Shown one piece after another: positions 1 through 5,023 of a stretch of DNA of 8,053 nucleotides. Position 1 is the stretch's first letter, and each line of letters begins with the position of its first letter. Under the pieces are notes generated by a model. That model worked only from the letters and a program-made list of their open reading frames with translations. It was not told where the DNA came from and searched no databases. This DNA comes from Hyphomicrobiales bacterium (GTDB lineage Bacteria; Pseudomonadota; Alphaproteobacteria; Rhizobiales; Xanthobacteraceae): the NCBI GenBank assembly GCA_017304505.1, contig JAFKKQ010000063.1, positions 1-8,053 of the forward strand. The letters run 5' to 3'. The translations under genes were made by a program, and so were the position numbers.

Positions 1-109
1 AGACAATCAGGCTGGCGGAATTGGAGATTCGCTCGAAGAAATAGGAAATGATGACGGCTGCGGTATCGCCGACCAGGACGAAGGCAGCGAAGATCAGAAT
101 GACGCTCAT
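1..109 (-). CDS. Small membrane protein, 5' end only (truncated by window edge)
   Basis: The reading frame opens with ATG at 109 on the minus strand and stays open to base 1, giving the first 36 residues (MSVILIFAAFVLVGDTAAVI followed by ISYFFERISNSASLIV). Residues 2-24 are strongly hydrophobic with one Asp and would form a membrane helix. A purine-rich Shine-Dalgarno stretch (GGAAGGGG) lies about 6 bases before the ATG. The pattern recalls short two-helix inner-membrane proteins common in rhizobia, but that is recollection and the C-terminal part is outside the window. No function can be assigned. It lies downstream of the glutathione peroxidase gene on the same strand, with 130 bases between them. 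Confidence 0.6.
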   Translation of the reverse strand, partial: MSVILIFAAFVLVGDTAAVIISYFFERISNSASLIV

Positions 110-239
110 AAAACACCCCTTCCAGAGCGATACCGCTCCGGAGCTCAGTAGGCCGCCCTTCGGGCCGGAGGCTGGCCCAAATGCGCTGATATGACCAGTG
201 AGGCGAATTGTCGCTGCTCACCCCTCCCGCGTAAGGGCG
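110..239. other. Intergenic spacer with GC-rich inverted repeats
   Basis: This spacer lies between the peroxidase stop and the small membrane protein start, both on the minus strand. It holds a perfect 10-base palindrome GCTCCGGAGC (135-144) and a short hairpin GCCC-TTC-GGGC (155-165) overlapping a second dyad GGGCC-N7-GGCCC (162-178). No T-run follows on either strand, so these are not textbook intrinsic terminators. They could serve as Rho-assisted termination or as an operator for the left-edge gene. No clear sigma70 promoter was seen. Confidence 0.3.
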
Positions 240-812
240 CTACTGCAGTTCTTTTTCGATCGCCGCGATGACGCGGGGATCGGTGGGCTCGATCTGGCTG
301 GAAAACGACGCTGCGATGTGGCCGTCATGGCCGATGAGATACTTGTGGAAATTCCACCGCGGGCCCTCGCCGGGGCGTTCCAGTGCAGCCCACTTGTAGA
401 ATGGATGGGCAGAGGGGCCCTTGACATCGGCCTTGGCGGTAAGCGGGAAGGTCACGCCATATTCGCCGTGGGCGGTCTTGTTGATTTCCGCCGCGCCGCC
501 GGGTTCCTGTCCGCCGAAGTCATTTGAAGGAACGCCAACGATCAGCAACCCGCGATCGCGGTAGCGTGTCCACAACTGCTGCAAACCGGCGAACTGCGGA
601 GTGTAGCCGCAGAGCGAAGCGGTGTTGACGATCAGGATCGGCTTGCCGGCGTGTTCGGCAAGACGCAGGCGGCCATCGTCGAGGCCGGCAAAAGAAAATG
701 CAAAGGCGGTCGGTCGGCTCATGGCGGGAGCTTGGGCGAGCGCGGGCGTGGCAACGGCCAAGCCAAGCAACGCCGGGCCAACCAATGTCAAAACGTGTCT
801 GCGGTCAATCAT
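240..812 (-). CDS. Exported glutathione peroxidase family protein
   Basis: This thiol peroxidase would reduce hydroperoxides, probably with thioredoxin- or glutathione-type donors. The 190-residue product shows the family signatures in order: NTASLCGYTPQF at 63-74 with the peroxidatic Cys68, the FGGQEPG motif with Gln102, and WNFHKYL with Trp153 and Asn154. This is the complete Cys/Gln/Trp/Asn active site, with Cys where animal enzymes have selenocysteine. The N-terminus (residues 1-26) is a signal peptide ending ALA|QA. It contains DRRHVLTL, so export by Tat is possible although the motif is imperfect, and the enzyme would act in the periplasm. Most bacterial members are about 160 residues and cytoplasmic, so the leader accounts for the extra length. 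The Shine-Dalgarno is weak (AAAGAG before ATG 812), but the leader supports this start. It follows the dienelactone hydrolase gene on the same strand by 102 bases and may be cotranscribed. Confidence 0.93.
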   Translation of the reverse strand: MIDRRHVLTLVGPALLGLAVATPALAQAPAMSRPTAFAFSFAGLDDGRLRLAEHAGKPILIVNTASLCGYTPQFAGLQQLWTRYRDRGLLIVGVPSNDFGGQEPGGAAEINKTAHGEYGVTFPLTAKADVKGPSAHPFYKWAALERPGEGPRWNFHKYLIGHDGHIAASFSSQIEPTDPRVIAAIEKELQ

Positions 813-914
813 CGTGGCGCTCTTTGCGGTGGCCGGCGTCGAGGCCGGCCCGCCGCGTTTGCCGATATCGCCTCCCTCGCCGCAGCCGGAGAGGGAAGCT
901 GCATGCCGGGTGGA
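813..914 (-). other. Spacer with two GC-rich hairpins after the dienelactone hydrolase gene
   Basis: Reading on the minus strand, 18 bases after the hydrolase stop there is a dyad TCCCTC-N12-GAGGGA (873-896), followed by a stronger GGCCGG-N8-CCGGCC (831-850). Neither is followed by a T-run. They may slow or end transcription, or be read through into the peroxidase gene. The stems are seen in the sequence; the role is inferred. Confidence 0.3.
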
Positions 915-1811
915 TCAGTTCAGGACCTTGTATTTCTTGAACCAGGCGATCGCATTCTTCCAGCCATCTTCGGCGGCCTCCTTGCGATAGCTTGGCCGGT
1001 AATCGGCGTGGAAACCGTGCGGCGCGCCAGGATAGGTTTTGAATTCGGCGGTCTTCCTCGCTTTTTTCAGCGCGGTCTTCATTGCCTCGACCTGGGCGAG
1101 CGAAATGCCGGTGTCTGCTTCGCCGTAAAGCCCGAGCACCGGGGCCTTCATATCGGCGGCAAGCTCGGTCGGACTCTTCGGCCAGATCGATTTCTGCGCT
1201 GGCGGATCGACCAGTGTCCCGTAGAAGGCGACGCCCGCCTTCAAGCTCTTACTATGAGCGGCGTATTCCCACACCGTGCGTCCGCCACGACAGAAGCCGA
1301 GGATGCCGAGCCTGCGTGTGTTGCCACCCTGCGACTTCGCCCAGGCCACCGTGGCGTCGAGATCGGCGAACAGTTCGGCGTCGGGCTTGGCGTTCACGAT
1401 CGGCATCAGCTTCGGCATTTCAGTGATCTTGGTCAGATCCTGGCCGGAGCGGAAGTAGTAGTCGGGGGCGATGGCGAAGGCACCCGCCTTGGCGAGCCGC
1501 CGCGCGACATCGCGGATGTATTCGTGTAGTCCGAAAATCTCCATCGCCACCAGGATGACGGGTGGGTTCTTCACGTCCTCCGGCCGTGCGAAGTAAACCG
1601 GCATATCGCCGCCGTTGACCTTGACCGTGGCATTGCCGGCCTTGAGACCTTTCGTATCCGTGGTGATGGCCTGCGCGCGCACCGGACCGGCAGCAAGCGT
1701 ATAGCCGGCCGCGGCGGCGGCGGATGCGGTCATGAAAAAGCTGCGGCGCGAAACGGGCGACGGCGTGGTGAGTCCGATAATGTCGGACGGAATCTTGGCA
1801 TGAACATTCAT
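915..1811 (-). CDS. Tat-exported dienelactone hydrolase family protein
   Basis: This is an alpha/beta hydrolase of the dienelactone hydrolase (carboxymethylenebutenolidase) family. Counting from ATG 1811 (298 residues), the expected triad is visible: nucleophile Cys174 in GFCRGG, Asp233 in YGEADTG and His265 in GAPHGFH. The family Glu91 (MEIFGLHEYIRD) that primes the Cys is also present. The N-terminus has a clear twin-arginine signal, SRRSFF at 21-26, then an Ala-rich helix ending near VRAQA, so the folded enzyme should be exported to the periplasm. The longer frame starting at 1838 would bury the Shine-Dalgarno GGAGAAG, which sits about 6 bases before ATG 1811, so the shorter start is chosen. 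It is divergent from the tautomerase gene and upstream of the exported peroxidase. The substrate is unknown: family members cleave dienelactones or other esters and lactones, and periplasmic ones are poorly characterised. Confidence 0.92.
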   Translation of the reverse strand: MNVHAKIPSDIIGLTTPSPVSRRSFFMTASAAAAAGYTLAAGPVRAQAITTDTKGLKAGNATVKVNGGDMPVYFARPEDVKNPPVILVAMEIFGLHEYIRDVARRLAKAGAFAIAPDYYFRSGQDLTKITEMPKLMPIVNAKPDAELFADLDATVAWAKSQGGNTRRLGILGFCRGGRTVWEYAAHSKSLKAGVAFYGTLVDPPAQKSIWPKSPTELAADMKAPVLGLYGEADTGISLAQVEAMKTALKKARKTAEFKTYPGAPHGFHADYRPSYRKEAAEDGWKNAIAWFKKYKVLN

Positions 1812-1978
1812 CGTCTTCTCCGGTGGGGCATATCCCAATGGATTGCTGACAGATCGACCGCGCCATTATTGCAATCGAAAGATCGGGCCGCGAGGGGGGA
1901 GGCAAGCGGAGCGGGAGTATTTGAGCGGTCCCGTTCACGTTATAGTGTCTGGCATAGTCCGACAGGGAGACATTTTCG
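1812..1978. promoter_or_regulatory. Divergent promoter region between hydrolase and tautomerase genes
   Basis: This 167-base spacer must drive both divergent genes. It is locally AT-richer near 1865-1880, with the palindrome ATTGCAAT (1868-1875), and at 1918-1946. For the tautomerase, TATAGT (1941-1946) resembles a -10 box and TTGAGC (1921-1926) a -35, but their 14-base spacing is short. For the hydrolase, AATAAT-like bases near 1865-1870 on the minus strand could be a -10 without a good -35. The region is a promoter by position; the exact elements are weak. Confidence 0.4.
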
Positions 1979-2173
1979 ATGCCAGAGGTCGTCATCTATT
2001 CCGCAGGCAGCCGGTCCGCTGAGCAGAAGAAGGCACTTTGCAAGGACATCACCGATGCGTTGGTGAAGAATTACAAGGTGCCGGTCGATGCGGTGGTGAT
2101 CACACTTGTTGAAACGCCGAAGACGGATAAGGCGAAAGGTGGTGTGATGTTCAGCGACATGCCCCCGCGCTGA
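1979..2173 (+). CDS. 4-oxalocrotonate tautomerase family protein with altered active site
   Basis: This small enzyme of the tautomerase superfamily has the catalytic proline directly after the start Met (MPEVVIYSAG). After Met removal the 63-residue chain aligns without gaps to Pseudomonas 4-oxalocrotonate tautomerase from memory. Pro1 and Arg11 (SRSAEQKKAL, helix start) are kept, and so is the GG pair at 53-54. Arg39, which binds substrate in 4-OT, is Val here, and Phe50 is Lys. The beta-alpha-beta fold and hexameric assembly are therefore likely, but 4-oxalocrotonate is unlikely to be the native substrate. The start is supported by AGGGAGA (1964-1970), 8 bases before ATG. It is the only plus-strand gene in the left half, divergent from the hydrolase and convergent with the CMD-family gene. 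Related tautomerases act on other enols or are promiscuous, and the role here is unknown. Confidence 0.87.
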   Translation: MPEVVIYSAGSRSAEQKKALCKDITDALVKNYKVPVDAVVITLVETPKTDKAKGGVMFSDMPPR

Positions 2174-2252
2174 TATTCTCGTTCTGTATCCTCAAGCGAG
2201 GTTTGCCGCGCGCTTCAAACTTCAAGGTGAGGGTGCGAGCGTGCGGCCGGTT
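2174..2252. other. Convergent spacer, weak terminator-like signals
   Basis: This 79-base spacer separates the stops of the tautomerase (plus) and CMD-family (minus) genes. On the plus strand a minimal hairpin CCTC-AAGC-GAGG (2190-2201) is followed by TTTG, and a T-rich run lies at about 2253-2261. Neither is a strong intrinsic terminator. Transcription from both sides is presumably stopped here. Confidence 0.3.
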
Positions 2253-2828
2253 TTATTTTTGCTGGAATTCGATCCGCTTGTCGGGCCGCTCCAGATCGAC
2301 GTGCAGCGCCTCGCACAGCCGGTTGGAGTAGTTCCACATGCCGCAGAACACGGTCAGTTCGACAATCTGCTTCTCGGTGAAATGCCGTTTCATGGCTGCA
2401 AATGCCTCGTCGTCGTCGCGTGCGGTCATTTGCGTGACGGCGCTTGCCCAGCGCACGGCGGCCTTCTGCCGATCGTCGAGGTCAAGAGAATTCATGTAGT
2501 CGTCGCCTTGGGCGGCGGCGATCTGCGCCTCGGTCAGCCCAATTTTCTTGCCGAGCGGGACATTGTGCGACATGCAATAGGCGCTGCGGTTGAGCGCCGA
2601 GGTCTTGATGATTACGAGCTGCTGGATTTTCACGTATTCGGGGTCGGCTTTCACATTGACGAGGCGGATGGCTTCATTGGGCAGCATCCATCCCGAGAGC
2701 GCGGCTGGCTGGTGCGCCAGCACCTTGGAAAAGTTGCTGATGCGACCCCACTGCCGCATCACGCCGTCGTAGACCTCCTTCGTGTCGCCCTCCGCCGCTT
2801 CGGGCGGTATCATCGTCACGCGCGCCAT
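2253..2828 (-). CDS. Carboxymuconolactone decarboxylase / AhpD-like family protein
   Basis: This 191-residue all-alpha protein belongs to the CMD/AhpD superfamily, which includes 4-carboxymuconolactone decarboxylases and peroxidase-type disulfide reductases. Evidence is the N-terminus MARVTMIPPEAAEGDTKEVY, typical of CMD-family proteins, then the core around SALNRSAYCMSHNVPLG (77-93), and the C-terminal helices with TEKQIVELTVFCGMWNYSNR. The AhpD-type CxxC is incomplete: the first position is Ser82, and Cys85 and His88 remain, so classic AhpD disulfide chemistry is doubtful. It is longer than PcaC-type decarboxylases (about 130 residues). The Shine-Dalgarno GGGAGG (2834-2839) gives 5-base spacing to ATG 2828 and only 2 to the adjacent ATG at 2831, so 2828 is preferred over the longer frame opening at 2912. 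It lies on the same strand as, and 118 bases downstream of, the 47-residue gene. Activity is unknown. Confidence 0.85.
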   Translation of the reverse strand: MARVTMIPPEAAEGDTKEVYDGVMRQWGRISNFSKVLAHQPAALSGWMLPNEAIRLVNVKADPEYVKIQQLVIIKTSALNRSAYCMSHNVPLGKKIGLTEAQIAAAQGDDYMNSLDLDDRQKAAVRWASAVTQMTARDDDEAFAAMKRHFTEKQIVELTVFCGMWNYSNRLCEALHVDLERPDKRIEFQQK

Positions 2829-2946
2829 CATGCCCTCCCGCAAACCGCTTCGCTTCGGCGGCGCGCACCACCGCTCGCCGATGAATACCCCAAGCCGCGT
2901 GCTCCGCCCCATCGGCCGCCGTAGGGCGGCCTTGCGGTTGCGAAGT
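2829..2946 (-). other. Spacer with perfect 7-bp GC hairpin
   Basis: This lies between the 47-residue gene and the CMD-family gene. GGCCGCC-GTAG-GGCGGCC (2914-2931) is a perfect 7-base-pair stem with a 4-base loop, 15 bases after the stop of the 47-residue gene on the minus strand. It lacks a T-run, so it is a candidate non-canonical terminator or mRNA 3'-end stabiliser. The rest carries no clear promoter. Confidence 0.4.
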
Positions 2947-3090
2947 CTACGCTTCGTCTTTCGACTTGCGTTTGATGTCCTGGCTGTGCGCGCGCTTGTA
3001 GGTCTGGATGTCCTTGAAGCGCCCCTTCTTATCGCGGACCGCGTAGAGCTTGGTGCCTTTCGAGCTTCGCATCGTGGTTCGCTTGACCAT
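2947..3090 (-). CDS. Small basic protein, 47 residues, unknown function
   Basis: An ATG at 3090 on the minus strand opens a 47-codon frame ending in TAG at 2947-2949. It is preceded by a near-perfect Shine-Dalgarno AGGAGG 8 bases upstream. The product begins MVKRTTMRSSKGTKLYAVRD and continues KKGRFKDIQTYKRAHSQDIK, then RKSKDEA. It is very rich in Lys/Arg and soluble, with no signal peptide or Cys. Short proteins with the same core (KLYAVRDKxGxFKDIQTYKRAH...DIKRKSK) are, as I recall, widespread in Bradyrhizobium relatives as hypothetical proteins; the function is unknown and nucleic-acid or ribosome association is only a guess from charge. It begins 21 bases after the stop of the Bug-type binding-protein gene, so it is probably on the same mRNA. 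A strong GC hairpin follows its stop. Confidence 0.8.
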   Translation of the reverse strand: MVKRTTMRSSKGTKLYAVRDKKGRFKDIQTYKRAHSQDIKRKSKDEA

Positions 3091-3111
3091 CGTCGTTGCC
3101 TCCTGGGTGGA

Positions 3112-4104
3112 TCAATTGGCCTTGATTCCGGCAGCGGTGGTGATGCGTTCGTAGTCGGCGATGATGTTTTTCAGGAACGCACCGAACGGCGCGCCGCAAG
3201 TCCCGACGGGGAACAAGCCCTGCTGATCGAACTTCGCCTTCATCGCCGGCGTTCTCATGGCGGCGAGCAGCAGGCCGGACAGGCGTTCGATCGCCGGAGC
3301 GGGCGTCTTTGCCGGCGCAACCAGGCCATAGAAGATTTCGGCCTCGTACTTGGTGATGCCGGTTTCGGTCAACGTCGGCACGTTCGGCATCGCTTCGGAA
3401 CGTTTGGGTGATGTCGTGACGAGCGCGCGCAGCGTGCCGCTCTTGAGATAGGTCACCACCGTCGGATAATCCGCCCACACCGCCTGGACATGGCCGCCCA
3501 TCAGCGCGTTGATCGCGGGCGCGGTGCCGCCATAGGGCACGTAATTGACGTCGATCTTGGTGGCGAGCTTCAACACCTCGATCGCGACATGGAGCGACGT
3601 GGCCGGCCCGCCGCTCGCGAACGCGATCTTGCCCGGATGCGCCTTCGCGTCGGCGACCAGCTCCTGCGCCGTCTTCCAGGGCGAGGAGCTTTGCACCACC
3701 AGCGGCATCGGCGTGGAGGCGAGGTGGCAGACCGGCTCGAAACTTGAAAGGCCGGCATGGCCGCGCTTGAGCGCTGCATTGACGGTGAAAGCGTTGGCGA
3801 CCAGCAGCACCGTGCTGCCATCGGGCTCGGCGCGGGCCGCGGCTTCGTTGCCGATGGTCGTGCCGCCGCCCGGCCGGTTCTCGATCACCACGGTCGGCCC
3901 GCCGGCGTTGCCGATCTGCTCGCCCAGAAGCCGCGAAATGATGTCGGGGCCGCTGCCGGGTGTGTAGGGGACGATGATCTTCAGCGTCTTCGATTGCTGG
4001 CTCTTGGATTGTTGGTCTGATGATTGTGCCAAAGCCGCAGCGGCACCGAGCGCGAGCATAAACCCGGCAGCGCAGGCCGCCGTCAGAATTCCGGATTGTC
4101 TCAT
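3112..4104 (-). CDS. Tripartite tricarboxylate transporter (Bug/TctC-family) substrate-binding protein
   Basis: This is a periplasmic solute receptor of the Bug family, which delivers carboxylates or related small molecules to TctA/TctB permeases. From ATG 4104 (330 residues) there is a Sec signal peptide 1-26 ending ALA|QSS, a short Gln/Ser/Lys repeat (QQSKSQQSK), and then the mature fold. Family landmarks are IVPYTPGSGPD at 44-54 (usually VPFPPGGxxD), VVIENRPGGGTTIG at 72-85, and VPYGGTAPAINALMGGHVQ at 189-207. The length is typical. The Shine-Dalgarno-like GAGGGGG lies about 8 bases before ATG 4104, and the longer frame from 4161 lacks a leader-like start. No tctA/tctB gene is in the window, which is common for orphan Bug receptors. 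The 47-residue basic gene follows by 21 bases. The ligand cannot be read from sequence. Confidence 0.93.
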   Translation of the reverse strand: MRQSGILTAACAAGFMLALGAAAALAQSSDQQSKSQQSKTLKIIVPYTPGSGPDIISRLLGEQIGNAGGPTVVIENRPGGGTTIGNEAAARAEPDGSTVLLVANAFTVNAALKRGHAGLSSFEPVCHLASTPMPLVVQSSSPWKTAQELVADAKAHPGKIAFASGGPATSLHVAIEVLKLATKIDVNYVPYGGTAPAINALMGGHVQAVWADYPTVVTYLKSGTLRALVTTSPKRSEAMPNVPTLTETGITKYEAEIFYGLVAPAKTPAPAIERLSGLLLAAMRTPAMKAKFDQQGLFPVGTCGAPFGAFLKNIIADYERITTAAGIKAN

Positions 4105-4223
4105 CGGGCACCCCCTCAAGCTGGCGTCCGTGAGCGTGAGGCTTTTTACCGCCAGCCGCAAGCCAGGCGGCGTCTGCGGAATAAAATCTTAGCGGCCCGC
4201 TGCGGGATTGCTGCCGATTTCGG
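4105..4223 (-). other. Spacer upstream of the Bug-type receptor gene
   Basis: This 119-base spacer lies between the zinc-ribbon gene stop and the receptor start on the minus strand. Just after the zinc-ribbon stop there is a small CCCG-CAG-CGGG hairpin (about 4200-4210). An AT-rich minus-strand stretch, AAGATTTTATT, follows within 10 bases, so a weak terminator for the zinc-ribbon gene is possible. The same AT-rich stretch could hold the receptor promoter -10, but no good -35 was found. Confidence 0.25.
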
Positions 4224-4424
4224 TCAGGCGGCGTGGGGCTCCGGATAACAGACCATACTCTCGAATTCGTAGCCGCAGGCGTCGCAGCACCAAAGATGGC
4301 GGACGCGGCGGTCGTCCAGATATTCGCTCCACTCGGGGGCGAACAGTGTATCCCCGCATTGCGCGCACGGAATGATGGGCCGTGACTGGTGGAAAGCGTT
4401 TGGTTTTAGGGTCGGCAGCTCCAT
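4224..4424 (-). CDS. Small zinc-ribbon-like protein, unknown function
   Basis: This 66-residue soluble protein has two Cys-x2-Cys knuckles: Cys20/Cys23 (CAQCGDTLFAPEW) and Cys47/Cys50 (CDACGYEFES). Extra cysteines are at 46 and 59, and there are several aromatics between the knuckles. The spacing fits a single zinc ribbon like those of small DNA- or RNA-associated or redox proteins. There is no signal peptide, so it should be cytoplasmic. ATG 4424 is preceded by GGGAGGA about 7 bases upstream. Similar short proteins occur in Bradyrhizobium relatives as hypotheticals, as far as I recall. It is divergent from the 100-residue secreted protein gene and upstream of the Bug receptor gene on the same strand. 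Metal binding is inferred; no role can be assigned. Confidence 0.82.
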   Translation of the reverse strand: MELPTLKPNAFHQSRPIIPCAQCGDTLFAPEWSEYLDDRRVRHLWCCDACGYEFESMVCYPEPHAA

Positions 4425-4539
4425 GACGTGTCCTCCCTATGACGCTGCTCCGGTCCCCTCCTGTGTCTCTTTATCCCTCGTGCTCGTGACGCCATCGTGA
4501 CGGTATGCGGTGCGGATATGGAGCAGCCATGCTGACGTG

Positions 4540-4567
4540 TTGGCGATCATGGCGGGCTGGTTACAAT
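4540..4567 (+). promoter_or_regulatory. Candidate sigma70 promoter for the 100-residue secreted protein
   Basis: TTGGCG (4540-4545) and TACAAT (4562-4567) are 16 bases apart, giving a plausible -35/-10 pair. Transcription would start near 4574, about 25 bases before the ATG at 4600, leaving room for the Shine-Dalgarno GGAGGAGGAGG. This is based on consensus similarity only. Confidence 0.38.
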
Positions 4568-4583
4568 TGGCTTCGCGGCTAAC

Positions 4584-4594
4584 GGAGGAGGAGG
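4584..4594 (+). promoter_or_regulatory. Strong extended Shine-Dalgarno that fixes the start at 4600
   Basis: GGAGGAGGAGG ends 5 bases before ATG 4600. It rules out the longer frame opening at 4510 as the main start. The second in-frame ATG at 4615, inside the tandem duplication, is 20 bases away and less well placed. Confidence 0.7.
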
Positions 4595-4599
4595 GCGCC

Positions 4600-4629
4600 A
4601 TGATTTCAACGCAAATGATTTCAACGCAC
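4600..4629 (+). repeat. 15-bp tandem duplication covering the start codon
   Basis: ATGATTTCAACGCAA (4600-4614) is followed directly by ATGATTTCAACGCAC (4615-4629), identical at 14 of 15 bases. It duplicates the start codon and five residues (MISTQ/MISTH) in frame. Confidence 0.9.
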
Positions 4630-4902
4630 CGTGTTGTGTTGCGTCTCGCGCTGCTGATGTTGCCGGGGCTGTTTTACGCATCGGGCGCCGGTGCTCTCGA
4701 TCATCGGGCACCGGACCACGCTGCCGCTGCGCGATCGGAAGAAGCGCTCGTGCGGCAAGCGCCGATCGGCCATCAAGCGCCGGTCGGCCATCGTCAGCCG
4801 CGCGCAACCGACATTCCGAGCAGTGCCTTGCAGGGTGATGCCGATCAGGTGCGTCTGCAGCATGAATTCGACAGGAAGCTTCAAATCTGTCGCGATTGCT
4901 GA
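4600..4902 (+). CDS. Small secreted protein with hexapeptide repeat and C-terminal CxxC, unknown function
   Basis: This 100-residue predicted exported protein starts at ATG 4600 behind a very strong Shine-Dalgarno. Residues 1-32 form a signal peptide with hydrophobic core VVLRLALLMLPGLFYA and a likely AGA|L cleavage site. The mature part is about 68 residues, His- and Ala-rich (LDHRAPDHAAAARSEE). It carries a tandem QAPIGH/QAPVGH repeat (53-64) followed by RQP, and ends QICRDC with Cys97 and Cys100. A C-terminal CxxC in the periplasm could bind metal or haem or do thiol exchange, but the classic CxxCH haem motif is absent because the chain ends at the second Cys. The start region MISTQMISTH is itself a tandem duplication. 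No family is recognised. It is divergent from the zinc-ribbon gene, and another secreted protein gene follows. Confidence 0.72.
   Translation: MISTQMISTHRVVLRLALLMLPGLFYASGAGALDHRAPDHAAAARSEEALVRQAPIGHQAPVGHRQPRATDIPSSALQGDADQVRLQHEFDRKLQICRDC
4756..4791 (+). repeat. 18-bp in-frame tandem repeat
   Basis: CAAGCGCCGATCGGCCAT (4756-4773) and CAAGCGCCGGTCGGCCAT (4774-4791) differ at one base and encode QAPIGH and QAPVGH. The near identity at DNA level suggests recent duplication within the secreted-protein gene. Confidence 0.9.
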
Positions 4903-5023
4903 GCGCATGAATCGGAACTTTCATTGCGTAAGTCGCAATAGAAAAATTCGGAACGTTCGCCTTCGCGGATGCATTGGTCCCAGGTTGGCAATGTCGCCAA
5001 CGTTCCAGACGAGGATTGGGATC
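4903..5023 (+). promoter_or_regulatory. Leader region with three inverted repeats
   Basis: Upstream of the 101-residue secreted protein gene there are three dyads. ATTGCG-TAAGT-CGCAAT (4923-4939) is perfect over 6 base pairs. GAACGTTC (4951-4958) is an 8-base palindrome. GTTGGC-AATGTC-GCCAAC (4984-5001) is perfect over 6 base pairs. The first and third share a TTG...GTCGC...AA layout. AACGTTC recurs at 4999-5005. No good -35/-10 pair or ECF GGAAC...GTT pair was found. Possible roles are operators or RNA hairpins in the leader. Confidence 0.4.

Larger units (their letters stand above)
4425..4599. promoter_or_regulatory. Divergent intergenic region with a repeated CGTGACG
   Basis: This 175-base spacer lies between two divergent small genes. 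It contains a direct repeat CGTGACG-CCAT-CGTGACG (4485-4491 and 4496-4502), one helical turn apart. That spacing is compatible with side-by-side binding of a regulator, but could be chance. The plus-side promoter candidate is listed separately. I found no good minus-strand promoter. Confidence 0.3.

Noticed and set aside
651..1529. Plus-strand frame of 292 codons opposite the peroxidase and hydrolase genes
   Set aside because: No recognisable domain, and it spans two confidently identified minus-strand genes.
3029..4111. Second minus-strand frame (360 codons) overlapping the Bug receptor gene
   Set aside because: Arg-rich, no motif, and the overlapping frame matches the Bug family throughout.
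4756..4791. Tandem repeat as a CRISPR array
   Set aside because: Only two units with no spacers, in frame inside a coding gene.
4914..4975. Possible EcfG (general stress sigma factor) promoter from GGAAC at 4914 and 4950
   Set aside because: No GTT-type -10 at the required 16-17 base spacing for either GGAAC.
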